NCBI RefSeq assembly: GCF_014697075.1
Contig: NZ_JACJRE010000023.1
Coordinates: 1 to 64,000 of the forward strand
Source: Tolypothrix sp. FACHB-123
GTDB lineage: Bacteria > Cyanobacteriota > Cyanobacteriia > Cyanobacteriales > Nostocaceae
Direction of reading: 5' to 3'
DNA: 64,000 nt
This document shows positions 19,379-28,300 of this stretch, in pieces (the stretch's first letter is position 1; the number at the start of each line of letters is the position of its first letter). A program made the translations under genes and the position numbers. Below the pieces are notes generated by a model, which was not told the DNA's origin, did no database searches, and saw only the letters and a list, made by a program, of their open reading frames with translations.

Positions 19379-19608
19379 GAAAAACTTGTAAGGGCGAACG
19401 TATGTTTACCCTTACACCTGTTTTGATATCATCGATCAAGTGAAATACTATTAAATTCATCAAAAATACAAAAAACCCACTACCAAAGGCAGAGGGCTTA
19501 AATGGTATAGTGTGTAGTTACGGGAAAATCAAAGAATTAATTGATTATCTACTATGAAATGTATAAATTAGCAGTCATGGGTTTTTAGGGAAGGCTGCTG
19601 CATAGTTA

Positions 19609-19700
19609 TCTCAAATAGGGGATTATCACATAGGTCTACAGTTAGGGCAGCTAGCCATAGAGCCGGGTTTGCGAGTTCAATCTCTATTTTCTATTTGAGA
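19609..19700. ncRNA. Structured, tRNA-like 92-nt region of unknown nature
   Basis: TCTCAAATAG (19609-19618) pairs exactly with CTATTTGAGA (19691-19700). Inside, ATAGAG pairs with CTCTAT, and a TTCAATC T-loop-like heptamer is preceded by GGGTTTGCGAG. Length fits a class II tRNA, but standard D and anticodon arms and a paired T stem are not clear. It may be a decayed tRNA or another structured RNA. Confidence 0.3.
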
Positions 19701-19897
19701 TTTTAGCGATCATTTAATAGCAGACTATTATAGTATCGCAAAAGAGTGTGTAATTATGTTATTAGTTATATAAACTTTCTGTGTAGATTTCTATATTATT
19801 CTCTGGGCAAATTGTTTTTTAATTTGTAAATCATCTGCACCTGGTTAAAGTTTTGGCAGAAAATTATCGTCACAGCGAAAACAGGGAAACTAGAGAA

Positions 19898-20003
19898 ACG
19901 GCTATAGATGCCAGACAATATTATTCAGAAAAATAAGGCTTTATGCAAATAATTTATGGGATTTAACCATAAAGCCTGAAAATTTCCAGCATCCTATAGC
20001 CGT
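19898..20003. repeat. Nested inverted repeat downstream of yebC
   Basis: The outer arms ACGGCTATAGATGC and GCATCCTATAGCCGT pair with one bulge. The inner arms AGGCTTTATG (19936-19945) and CATAAAGCCT (19968-19977) pair perfectly. It lies about 80 bp past the yebC stop codon. There is no clean U-run, so it is not an ordinary terminator. Confidence 0.6.
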
Positions 20004-20085
20004 ATGTCATTGATTTGTAAATTATATGAAATTTGTATGTCTATTGTTGCAGATGTATATTAGACAACAAATTATACATATTATT

Positions 20086-20844
20086 CTAAACAATACTCAA
20101 AGCCATCAGACTTTCTGCCATTTCAAAGTTGGATGTGACGTTTTGAACATCATCCAAACTTTCTAGAGTATCAATTAATTTGAGAAGCGATCGCGCCTGA
20201 TCAGCATCGGTAACTTCTACACTATTACTAGGAATCCAGCGCAATTCTGTATCAGTTACCTGAAAGCCTTGTTCATTGAGGGTTTTATTCAGGGTTTCTA
20301 AATCTTCAACAGCGCTATATACTTCCGCAATTTCTTCCTCAGTCATTTCGTAAGATTCAGCGCCACCTTCTAAAGATGCTTCTAAAAGCTGTTCTTCATC
20401 AACTACGCCCTCAACAGTACAAACACCTTTTTGTTCAAACATCCAGCTAACACAGCCCATTTCCCCCAAATTTCCGCCATTTTTGCTAAAAGCAGCTCGT
20501 AAATCAGCCGCAGTGCGATTGCGGTTATCTGTGAGGGCTTCAACTAAAATTGCGACACCACCAGGGCCGTAACCTTCATAACGAATCGCTTCTAGACTAT
20601 TGTTATCGCCGCCAAATGTACCTGCACCTTTAGCGATCGCCCGTTCAATATTATCATTGGGAATGCCCGCCGCCTTAGCCTTATCAATTGCTGTACGTAA
20701 TTGAAAATTTCCTGCTGGATCTGGAATTCCACTTCTAGCCGCGACAATAATCGCCCGTGACAGTTGGGTAAAAGTCTTCGCCCTTTTTGCATCTACCACA
20801 GCCTTTTGGCGCTTAATATTTGCCCACTTACTATGTCCCGCCAT
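20086..20844 (-). CDS. yebC: YebC/PmpR family protein
   Basis: Conserved bacterial protein of the TACO1/YebC family. Members have been described as DNA-binding regulators and, more recently, as helpers of translation through difficult stretches; the role here is inferred. At 252 residues it has the family start MAGHSKWANIKRQKAVVDAKR, RAIIVAARSGIPDP, IDKAKAAGIPNDNIERAIAKG, RYEGYGPGGVAILVEALTDN and MGCVSWMFEQKGV. Full length. Nothing adjacent suggests an operon (no ruvC neighbour in view). Confidence 0.95.
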   Translation of the reverse strand: MAGHSKWANIKRQKAVVDAKRAKTFTQLSRAIIVAARSGIPDPAGNFQLRTAIDKAKAAGIPNDNIERAIAKGAGTFGGDNNSLEAIRYEGYGPGGVAILVEALTDNRNRTAADLRAAFSKNGGNLGEMGCVSWMFEQKGVCTVEGVVDEEQLLEASLEGGAESYEMTEEEIAEVYSAVEDLETLNKTLNEQGFQVTDTELRWIPSNSVEVTDADQARSLLKLIDTLESLDDVQNVTSNFEMAESLMALSIV

Positions 20845-20933
20845 AACTTTAACTTCATCTCAACTCTATTTCCAGATTAAGATATAGTCCAAAGTCAATA
20901 GTCAATAGTCAAGAATCCAAACAACTGACAACT

Positions 20934-21065
20934 GTACGGGCGGGTTCACGGATATCTTCGCTGATCAACGATGATCTAAATAAACCCGCCCCTACTGACA
21001 ACTGTACGGGCGGGTTTACAGATATCCTCAAATATCCATAACGATCTTTCATAAACCCGCCCCTA
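20934..21065. repeat. Two tandem copies of the GTACGGGCGGG palindrome
   Basis: Copies at 20934-20995 and 21004-21065 each start GTACGGGCGGGTT and end AAACCCGCCCCTAC, separated by TGACAACT. They fill most of the gap between yebC and the divergent solute-binding protein gene. Related copies lie at 8449 and 10017. Confidence 0.85.
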
Positions 21066-21170
21066 CTGACAACTGACAACTGACTCTTCCCTAAGATAAT
21101 TGCGCAATAGTTGCAGAAAGTGAGACATTTGAGGCGATCGCTTTTCTGGAATTGCTGATTCCTCAAGATC

Positions 21171-22514
21171 ATGTACAACTTTTTTTCACCTCATCGCCAT
21201 ATCCAGCGTCTTAGCAGAAAGTTCTCTCGCTACCTGAAATACTGGCTGTTGATGCTGTTTGTGGCGGTATTAGTTGTTAGTGGCTGTCAAGCAATTCTCC
21301 GCCAGCAAGAAGCAAAGGTAATTAATGTCACCTTATGGCAAGGGGTGAATCCACCGCAAAATCGGGATATATTGCAAAAACTAGTAGATAAGTTTAATCA
21401 GACTCACCCGGATATTCATGTAGAGTCGCTGTATGTTGGGCAACAGGATCAGCAAATGCCAAAAATTTTGGCGGCTGTCGTTGGCAATGCACCGCCTGAT
21501 TTACTATGGTATAACCCCACGATCGCCGGGCAACTAGTAGAACTAGATGCCATTATCCCGGTGGATGAAATGCTGAAAAATTCAGCAGTTAAAGCCGAAA
21601 TTGACCCAACTTTATTTGCATCAATGGAATATCAGGGGAAAATTTGGTCAATCCCCTTTGCGACAAATAATGTCGGCGTTTTCTACCGTCCTAGTCTGTT
21701 TAAAGCTGCTGGGATTGAGAACTTACCCCGGACTTGGGAAGAGTTGCGCCAAGTAGCGCAGAAATTAACCCGCGATACTGATAAAGATGGCAAAATCGAC
21801 CAATATGGTATGCTTCTCCCTTTAGGTAAAGGTGAATTTACCGTGTTTACTTGGTTACCCTTTATGTGGAGTAGCGGTGGTGAACTTGTCAGTGGTGATG
21901 CACAGCAAGCCGCAGCGGTGAATTTAAAAGATAATCAAGGTGCGATCGCAGCTTTACAATTTTGGCGCGATTTAATTGTAGATGGTTCGGCGATGTTATC
22001 TGAACCAGAACGGGGTTATGAAGTAAATAACTTGGTTAGCGGTAACGTCGCCATGCAAGTCACTGGCCCCTGGAGTTTGGGAGAATTCCAACAAAGTGGT
22101 GTAGATTTTGATGTCTTCCCCATTCCCATTAACAAAAATCCGTCTACTAGTATTGGTGGCGAAAATTTATTCTTATTTAAAACTACACCAGAACAGCAAA
22201 AAGCCGCCTTTAAATTTGCTGAATATGCTGTCAGTCAAGCATTTCAAACAGAATTAGCTTTAGGAACTGGTTATTTACCTGTAAATGTGCGATCGCGCCA
22301 AAGTAGCCAATATCAAAAATTTATTCAGAAATTTCCCCAACTCCAGGTATTTTTAGACCAAGCCAAATTTGGGCGATCGCGTCCTATTTTTCCAAATTAT
22401 ACGCGCATTTCTGATAACTTAGGCAGGGCGATTGAATCTGTATTATTAGGTAAAAATTCGCCCGCCCAAGCTCTTAATATTACTCAGCAACGCCTAGATT
22501 TGATTTTTCAGTAA
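21171..22514 (+). CDS. ABC transporter sugar-type solute-binding lipoprotein (447 aa)
   Basis: Family-1 extracellular binding protein, paralogous in type to the one at 13.4 kb. A basic N-terminus (HRHIQRLSRKFSRYLKY) precedes a hydrophobic helix ending VLVVSGC, a lipobox for lipid anchoring. The mature part has INVTLWQGVNPPQNRDIL, APPDLLWYNPTIAGQL, WSIPFATNNVGVFYRPSLFKAAGI and VAMQVTGPWSLGEF, typical of glycerol-3-phosphate/maltose-type binding proteins. The substrate is unknown. No permease genes are adjacent. Confidence 0.88.
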   Translation: MYNFFSPHRHIQRLSRKFSRYLKYWLLMLFVAVLVVSGCQAILRQQEAKVINVTLWQGVNPPQNRDILQKLVDKFNQTHPDIHVESLYVGQQDQQMPKILAAVVGNAPPDLLWYNPTIAGQLVELDAIIPVDEMLKNSAVKAEIDPTLFASMEYQGKIWSIPFATNNVGVFYRPSLFKAAGIENLPRTWEELRQVAQKLTRDTDKDGKIDQYGMLLPLGKGEFTVFTWLPFMWSSGGELVSGDAQQAAAVNLKDNQGAIAALQFWRDLIVDGSAMLSEPERGYEVNNLVSGNVAMQVTGPWSLGEFQQSGVDFDVFPIPINKNPSTSIGGENLFLFKTTPEQQKAAFKFAEYAVSQAFQTELALGTGYLPVNVRSRQSSQYQKFIQKFPQLQVFLDQAKFGRSRPIFPNYTRISDNLGRAIESVLLGKNSPAQALNITQQRLDLIFQ

Positions 22515-22745
22515 TTAAATGTACAGATAAATTTTCAGGGAGCCAAAACCCTTACCATTATCACTTAAATTCAAAATAAACAAACACTTTTAATTGCAGT
22601 ATTTGTGATTAAATTATCATTTTAAAAATTAATTTCATAGTAATTATTAATATTAGAAATTTATTTCTAAATATACACCTTTTTGTGATAAAAGGTTGAC
22701 AATTTCCGGCTGCAAAAAAATGTCATCTTTGAGGAGAAATTACTT

Positions 22746-24236
22746 ATGCCCAATGATTATAGTAGTAAACAAACATTGACTAATAACGGGCTAAATATTA
22801 ATACTATTTCCTCCGCAGATACTTTTACTTCTCAAGATGACTACGCTTTTAATATCAGTGGACGGAGTAGTTTTGACAATAATATCAATGCTTTAAACAC
22901 GAATCATACTCAGGCTCAATCAGTAAATCCTGAAGAGACAATGAGTACTATGAGTTATAACTCTACCACTGGTTATGGGTTAGTCAATGCCGCAGCCGGA
23001 GTTTCTAGAGCTATTGGTCAAAATACCTTTACCGATGTTGCCGATTTAGGTGGTAATAGTTGGAATGTTGACATGGTAAAAGCTCCAGAAGTTTGGGCTA
23101 GGGGATATACAGGACAAGATGTTGTTGTGGCTGTGATTGATACGGGAGTTGACTATAATCATCTAGATTTAAGAAATAATATTTGGACTAATACTAGAGA
23201 AATTGCTGGTAATAATATAGATGATGATGGCAACGGCTATATTGATGATGCCCACGGTTGGAATTTTGTTGATAACAGCAATGACCCTATAGATAGAAAC
23301 GGTCACGGTACCCATGTTTCGGGAACTATTGCCGGCGAAAATAATGGTACTGGTGTTACAGGTATTGCCTATAATTCCCGAATTATGCCCGTGAAAGTTC
23401 TGAATGATTCGGGATCTGGCTCGATTAGTTCGATTACTCAAGGCATTTACTATGCTGTCAATCAAGGCGCTAATGTCATTAATCTGAGTTTAGGTAGCGA
23501 TTTTCCTAATAGTTCCTTAGCATCAGCCATTGAATATGCTAGCAGTAAAGGCGTAGTAGTGGTGATGGCAGCAGGTAATAATGGATTACCAATTATTTCT
23601 TATCCCGCCAGCTATGCAGATAGGTGGGGCTTGGCTGTTGGCGCAGTCGATCGCAATAATCAGCTGGCAAACTTTTCTAATTCACCAGGACTCAGTCAAC
23701 TAGCCTACGTCACAGCACCAGGGGTTGGTATTTACTCATCACTACCAGGCAATCAATATGGTAATTATAATGGCACATCAATGGCTGCGCCTCATGTTGC
23801 TGGAGTTGTAGCTTTGATGCTCAGTGCTAATCGTAGCCTGACTGATGCCCAAGTACGTCAATTTATGACCCAAACCGCAGGTAATAGCGGCCCCAATCCA
23901 GACGTTGGCTTTGGTGCTGGTTGGTTAGCTGATGAATTTATCGCAGAGATGGCAACAAATAGGTATCAATTTTCTACTGCTAACTGGGATAGCAGTGCGA
24001 TCGCTCAAGACCAAACTATAGATTTGACCTTGAATAATCCCACTCCAGCCTCAAGCCTTGACAGTTTCAGCAATGCTAACATCAGTTCCCAATACCGTTA
24101 TTATGACAGCAATCTGACTACCAACAGTTACAACAGCCTGGAAGAAAATGACCAAGCAACTGATATAGAAGAAATGCTGTTAGGATTCCAACAACAAATG
24201 GATGAATTGCGCAAATTGTTTGGTAGATTACAATAA
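22746..24236 (+). CDS. Subtilisin-like serine protease (S8 family, 496 aa)
   Basis: Subtilase with all catalytic residues: Asp in VVAVIDTGVDYNHLDL (about residue 130), His in NGHGTHVSGTIAGE (about 183), oxyanion Asn in VMAAGNNG and Ser in NGTSMAAPHVAG (about 346). An Asp/Asn-rich insert (TNTREIAGNNIDDDGNGYIDD) looks like a calcium-binding loop. The first 90 residues are low-complexity and Asn/Ser-rich without a Sec signal peptide. The last 40 residues form a charged helix (LGFQQQMDELRKLFGRLQ). Export, if any, would need a route such as type I secretion; an HlyD-type adaptor gene lies convergently next door, a suggestive but unproven link. Preceded by GGAGAAAT. Confidence 0.93.
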   Translation: MPNDYSSKQTLTNNGLNINTISSADTFTSQDDYAFNISGRSSFDNNINALNTNHTQAQSVNPEETMSTMSYNSTTGYGLVNAAAGVSRAIGQNTFTDVADLGGNSWNVDMVKAPEVWARGYTGQDVVVAVIDTGVDYNHLDLRNNIWTNTREIAGNNIDDDGNGYIDDAHGWNFVDNSNDPIDRNGHGTHVSGTIAGENNGTGVTGIAYNSRIMPVKVLNDSGSGSISSITQGIYYAVNQGANVINLSLGSDFPNSSLASAIEYASSKGVVVVMAAGNNGLPIISYPASYADRWGLAVGAVDRNNQLANFSNSPGLSQLAYVTAPGVGIYSSLPGNQYGNYNGTSMAAPHVAGVVALMLSANRSLTDAQVRQFMTQTAGNSGPNPDVGFGAGWLADEFIAEMATNRYQFSTANWDSSAIAQDQTIDLTLNNPTPASSLDSFSNANISSQYRYYDSNLTTNSYNSLEENDQATDIEEMLLGFQQQMDELRKLFGRLQ

Positions 24237-24386
24237 CAATTTGCTGTAGATACTGTTGATTGTTGACTGTTGATTGTTGACTGTTGACTGCCAAAGCGGA
24301 TGTTTTTATGAGGTATGCGCTTCGGGGCATGGCAGTGCCAGTGCCCCTACAATCAATGATAATTTGTACCTCACGAACTAGAAAAT

Positions 24387-25883
24387 CTATCTCACAGAAA
24401 ATGCTTCGCTAAATCGGCGCGTCACTGGCTCCATAATAAAGGTCAAAACTGACTTCTTACGAGTGACAATTTCGCCATTAGCCGCCATACCGGGAGTGAA
24501 GGGAACTTCTTGCCCACGCACGTTAATTGAGTGTTTATTTAACTTAATTCTCGTGGGAAATACTAAGCCTAAATCCTTATCAGTAATGGCATTGGGGCTT
24601 ACCTGCAAGACTTCACCATTAATTACACCAAATTCCTGAAATGGGAAAGTTGCCATTTTTACTTTAGCTTTCATCCCCCGACGAATAAATCCAATATCGC
24701 GGTTGCGGACTTTCACTTCTAAGAGCATTTCTTCCCCTTCTGGCAAAATAGAAAGTAACTCTTCACCAGCTTGTACCGGGCCTTTAGTGGCTTTGATTTT
24801 GTAAATTGTGCCAGCAACCGGTGCTTTAATTGTTTCTTCGTCTTCTTGCTTTTTCGCTTGCTCTAATTGCCCAGCAACGTTAGTCAGTTCTTCTTTACGC
24901 TTGTTGATTTGGGTCAGAATTTCCGTTTGGCGTTCTGATGCTACACGTTGTGCTTGATTGCGTGCAGCTTGATAGGCTTCTTGGGCTTGGCGAATTTCTT
25001 GAACTTGAGCCGCAATATCTTTTTCTAAAGAAGTAATTCTGTCTTGAACTTCGATAATTTTATTTTGGGCGTTGGTAATTTCATCTTTGGCTCTAGTAAT
25101 ATCTGTATTCGCCCGATTTAATCTTTCTTGCGCTTCTAGGTAATCAACTCTCGGTACAGCACCAGGAGACATGAGAGTACGCAAACTTTGTTCTCTTTTT
25201 TGAGCAATTTCTAAATTGCTTTCCATTTTAGAACTAATACTTTGGGCGTTTGTGAGATTAGTTTTGGCGTTCACCAAAGCACTTTTAGCGTTGGCTAAAT
25301 TTTCTTGTAATCGTGTCAGTCGTACTTTTGCTTGATCCGCGATCGCTTGTTGGCGATTGGCTTCGGCTTCGGCTGTCGCTTGGCGTGCTTGATAATCTGC
25401 TAGTCGGGAATTTAACAGATCGTCTTGGAGTTTAGTACCGGTACTTTTAACTCCCACCCGTTCCGCGTCTAAACGTTGCAAGTCTTCCTGAATCAACTTA
25501 GTAGCTTGAGCCAAGCGATTGACATCAGTTTGCTTCAAGTCGGGATCGCGTTGAATTAAGACTTGATTTTTCGTAACGCGATCGCCTTCTTTAACTTTGA
25601 CTCTGACAATTGTGCCACCACCTAGGGATGTCACAGGCCTGACTTGGGTAGATGCGATTAATTCCCCTGAGGCGATCGCAACTTCATCAATTTCGGAAAA
25701 ATTTGCCCATGCGATCGCCCCAAACACTATCAGGCTGATCGTTCCCGCTAACAATCTCGTGTATAGCGGTGGTAATTCCTGTACTGCTTTACCCAATTCA
25801 TAAGATAGTTGTTCATCTGGTTTAGCAAACCGCTGTTTTGTCTGACGCGCTTGCGCAGCATTCGCCACTAGGGAATATTTCAT
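24387..25883 (-). CDS. HlyD-family membrane fusion (adaptor) protein (498 aa)
   Basis: Periplasmic adaptor of type I secretion or related export. There is one N-terminal membrane helix (about 42-65, LLAGTISLIVFGAIAWANF). A beta-barrel/lipoyl part follows with TSLGGGTIVRVKVKEGDRV. A very long coiled coil spans about 125-360. The C-terminal half-lipoyl and barrel contain IKAPVAGTIYKIKATKGPVQAGEELLSILP and FTPGMAANGEIVTRKKSVLTFI. No ABC ATPase or outer-membrane channel gene is adjacent. Confidence 0.92.
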   Translation of the reverse strand: MKYSLVANAAQARQTKQRFAKPDEQLSYELGKAVQELPPLYTRLLAGTISLIVFGAIAWANFSEIDEVAIASGELIASTQVRPVTSLGGGTIVRVKVKEGDRVTKNQVLIQRDPDLKQTDVNRLAQATKLIQEDLQRLDAERVGVKSTGTKLQDDLLNSRLADYQARQATAEAEANRQQAIADQAKVRLTRLQENLANAKSALVNAKTNLTNAQSISSKMESNLEIAQKREQSLRTLMSPGAVPRVDYLEAQERLNRANTDITRAKDEITNAQNKIIEVQDRITSLEKDIAAQVQEIRQAQEAYQAARNQAQRVASERQTEILTQINKRKEELTNVAGQLEQAKKQEDEETIKAPVAGTIYKIKATKGPVQAGEELLSILPEGEEMLLEVKVRNRDIGFIRRGMKAKVKMATFPFQEFGVINGEVLQVSPNAITDKDLGLVFPTRIKLNKHSINVRGQEVPFTPGMAANGEIVTRKKSVLTFIMEPVTRRFSEAFSVR

Positions 25884-25965
25884 ACAATTTTTGTTATTTG
25901 TCCTTAGTTATTGGGCATTGGGCATGGGGCATTGGGCATTGGTGTCAACTTGACGCGAAACCCCC

Positions 25966-26078
25966 TTTGTAGAAAGGTTTTTCCCCTCACCCCCAACCCC
26001 TCTCCCACCGGGAGAGGGGAGCAAGAGATTTAATTCCCCTTCTCCTGGGGGAGAAGGGGTGAGGGGATGAGGGCGAGG
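25966..26078. repeat. Double palindromic GC-rich repeat (CCCTCACCCC...GGGGTGAGGGG)
   Basis: CCCCTCACCCCCAACCCCTCTCCC / GGGAGAGGGGAG and CCCCTTCTCC / GGGGGAGAAGGGGTGAGGGG form nested inverted repeats between hlyD and the SDR gene. This is the same class of element that appears inside the STAND/WD40 gene. Confidence 0.75.
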
Positions 26079-26170
26079 GTTTTTGTACAACACGCGCCGT
26101 ATATAGCTTTTAGCTTCAGTTGACACCTATGGGCATTGTATTTCTCCTCTGCTACCCCAGCCCTAGCCAT

Positions 26171-27046
26171 TTACACTGCTAAATAACGCCGCACAAAATT
26201 TTCTAATGTCTCCAATTTAAAATCAAAAATCCTTTCTAAATTAGAGATTTCCTCTTTTGTGCAGAAAAATTCATTGGCGAGCAAAGTCCGGTAGGTTCCT
26301 AAAGCTTGTTGTGTTTGGGAATTAAATAAACCTAATGCACCCCGCAACCCATCAACCGCAAACAATGGCGGATTAATGACAATTGGTTCTTTGTTGAAGA
26401 TACGACCAAAAATTTGGGGAATATCCCCACGCCAGAGAATTTCTGGCCCCCCTACTGCTAAAGTTTGGTTTTTTGCGCCTTCAACTGTCAAAGAATCCAC
26501 CACTATCTTGGCCAAATCATCGGTACTGACAATTGAAGTCCGATTTTTGGGATCGCCAATCAGCAAATACCACCCTGTTTCGCGAAACCTTTCTGCTAAT
26601 GTTAGCAAGTTAGATGCTAATCCAGCCGGACGTAAAATAGTGTAATTCACGCCACTAGCTTGGAGATATTTCTCTACCGCCCGTTTAGCCTTAAATACAG
26701 GCGCATCTTCATATCCGCGCTCGGCTCCTAATACAGAAATGAAAACAAAATGTTTGACTCCATTGGCTTTGGCTTGGTCAATCAGTTCAATATTGGCACG
26801 ATAGTCTAAGGATAAGGCATCGCCACCCGATCCGTGAGTGCTAATAATATATTCCACACCCTGACAAGCTTGCTGAATATCTTTTTCTCGCTGTAAATCA
26901 CCGATAAAGATTTCCGCGCCTCGGTGTTCCAATTCGCTGTACCGAGAACTGAGGCGCACAAATGCTCTGACTGGCTTCTCCTGTTGGCGTAAAAGTCGCA
27001 CGACTCGGCGACCAATTCCCCCTGTTGCTCCAGTGACTAGAATCAT
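26171..27046 (-). CDS. NmrA/atypical SDR NAD(P)-binding protein (291 aa)
   Basis: Atypical short-chain dehydrogenase with the N-terminal Rossmann motif ILVTGATGGIGRRVVRLL (TGxxGxxG), the second strand EIFIGDLQ and the loop VEYIISTHG. The central part has YLQASGVNYTILRPAGLASN, as in the NmrA/Ycf39-like group. The family ranges from redox sensors to photosystem assembly factors, so a specific function is not claimed. Full length. Confidence 0.82.
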   Translation of the reverse strand: MILVTGATGGIGRRVVRLLRQQEKPVRAFVRLSSRYSELEHRGAEIFIGDLQREKDIQQACQGVEYIISTHGSGGDALSLDYRANIELIDQAKANGVKHFVFISVLGAERGYEDAPVFKAKRAVEKYLQASGVNYTILRPAGLASNLLTLAERFRETGWYLLIGDPKNRTSIVSTDDLAKIVVDSLTVEGAKNQTLAVGGPEILWRGDIPQIFGRIFNKEPIVINPPLFAVDGLRGALGLFNSQTQQALGTYRTLLANEFFCTKEEISNLERIFDFKLETLENFVRRYLAV

Positions 27047-27596
27047 AAAATTACCTAATATAAATACTTTCAGTCTTTAGCGTTCTCAAAAACCTAGATA
27101 TCTGCTCAAACCAGCGATCGCCTATTATTCACGAGCATACTTGTATACTTAGTAATCATCTGAAGCTATCCTCTGACTAACCATACGAATTAAGCCACGC
27201 TTTATCTATCTTAATAGTTCACCTAAAATTTTTATTATGGGTGGCGATCGCTCTATTGCTTCTATGGTGAAGCAGGAGCTAAAAGACAGAAGGGAAGAGG
27301 GTTTGCAGCTTTCAATCTCCTATTTCCCCAAGGTTCACAACAAATTTATCAAATCTTCAGCATTGTTACTCAGGTGGATACTCCACAATATTATCAACAG
27401 ACAAAACTGCATAAGCTCACTCCCCTGAGAGATATTAATCGGTAAGACAGCAAAGGATAGAAATATTCCCCTGCTATTGTTCACAGTCAACCGTCAACCG
27501 TCAACAACTTAAAGCGGAATTATTCATTTTTGAGAATTTCCTAATTTAAGTAAATACTTAACACTTTTTGGAATGTATTTTATTGGAGAATTACAC
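27047..27596. other. Intergenic region, no gene seen
   Basis: AT-rich spacer between divergent genes. It contains one HIP1 site, a short GTCAACCGTCAAC tract at about 27485 and a 63-codon frame (27237-27428) with no ribosome site or protein-like composition. No repeat element with clear ends was recognised. Confidence 0.5.
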
Positions 27597-28109
27597 ATGA
27601 AAGGCTTAAAAGTTTTAGCATCAGGAATGATTTTATTCGGCTTAATGGTATGTGCCCCCAAAGCTAATGCAGAAAACTTAGTTAACAAATTATCAGTAGA
27701 ACCAACAGCAAATTTCACTCAATTACCAGATAATAAATCTAACGCCAAAGCTTACATAGACCAAGGCTTTGCATTGCTAGATAAAGAGAATTATCGCGAA
27801 GCTATTAAAGCTTTTAGCCAAGGAATCAGCCTAGAACCTAATAACCCCTATGGTTTCTTAGGTAGAGGTCTTGCCTACTTTAATATTAAAGAATTTCAGT
27901 CAGCTAAATCAGATTTCGGACAATCTATAACTATCGATGCTAATATTCCTTACGCTTATTTATTCCGTGGTATGTCTAATTTTGCTTTAGGTAGTAAAGA
28001 ACCAGCAATTTCTGATTTAGAAACAGCAGCTAATCTCTTTGAAAAAGAAGGTAAAACAGAAATGGCGCAAAAATCGCGTGATGCTATTCAGCGGATACGC
28101 AATTCCTAA
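27597..28109 (+). CDS. Exported TPR-repeat protein (170 aa)
   Basis: Small secreted or periplasmic protein. It has a Sec signal peptide, MKGLKVLASGMILFGLMVCAPKANA, cut near residue 25. About three TPR motifs follow from residue 55: AKAYIDQGFALLDKENYREAIKAF, NPYGFLGRGLAYFNIKEFQSAKSDF and IPYAYLFRGMSNFALGSKEPAISDL. The ATG at 27597 is chosen because it follows GGAGAATTACAC and begins the signal peptide. Partners are unknown. Confidence 0.85.
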   Translation: MKGLKVLASGMILFGLMVCAPKANAENLVNKLSVEPTANFTQLPDNKSNAKAYIDQGFALLDKENYREAIKAFSQGISLEPNNPYGFLGRGLAYFNIKEFQSAKSDFGQSITIDANIPYAYLFRGMSNFALGSKEPAISDLETAANLFEKEGKTEMAQKSRDAIQRIRNS

Positions 28110-28150
28110 GAGGATGGTTTAAAAGTCCTGTTGTTGGTAGCAAAACGTTT

Positions 28151-28198
28151 TAGATCCCCCTAAATTCCCCTTTTTAAGGGAGGTTAGGGGGGATCGAA
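28151..28198. repeat. Palindrome GATCCCCCTAAATTCCCC...GGGGGGATC
   Basis: GATCCCCCTAAATTCCCCTTTTTAAGGGAGGTTAGGGGGGATC is a near-perfect inverted repeat between the convergent TPR and aroC genes. It is a common cyanobacterial dispersed repeat and a possible bidirectional terminator. Confidence 0.75.
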
Positions 28199-28300
28199 AG
28201 TTTATGGTACTAAGAGAGATAACCTCAAAGACTTACGCTGTATACATCTAAGCGTAAGTTGACAAGTATGGTCGAAGTGCTGCCCTCTGCCTTTCTTACT

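Larger units (their letters stand above)
18974..20085. other. 1.1-kb AT-rich intergenic region holding a MITE-like element and two structured sequences
   Basis: No open frame of substance. It contains a 113-bp inverted-repeat element (19266-19378), a 92-nt tRNA-like hairpin region (19609-19700) and a nested 106-nt inverted repeat (19898-20003). The rest is AT-rich with no clear signal. Confidence 0.7.

Noticed and set aside
20909-21178. 89-codon minus frame after the yebC start region
   Set aside because: Made almost entirely of two copies of the dispersed GC-rich palindrome and GTCAGTT repeats.
27237-27428. 63-codon frame before the TPR gene
   Set aside because: Short, no ribosome site, no recognisable domain.
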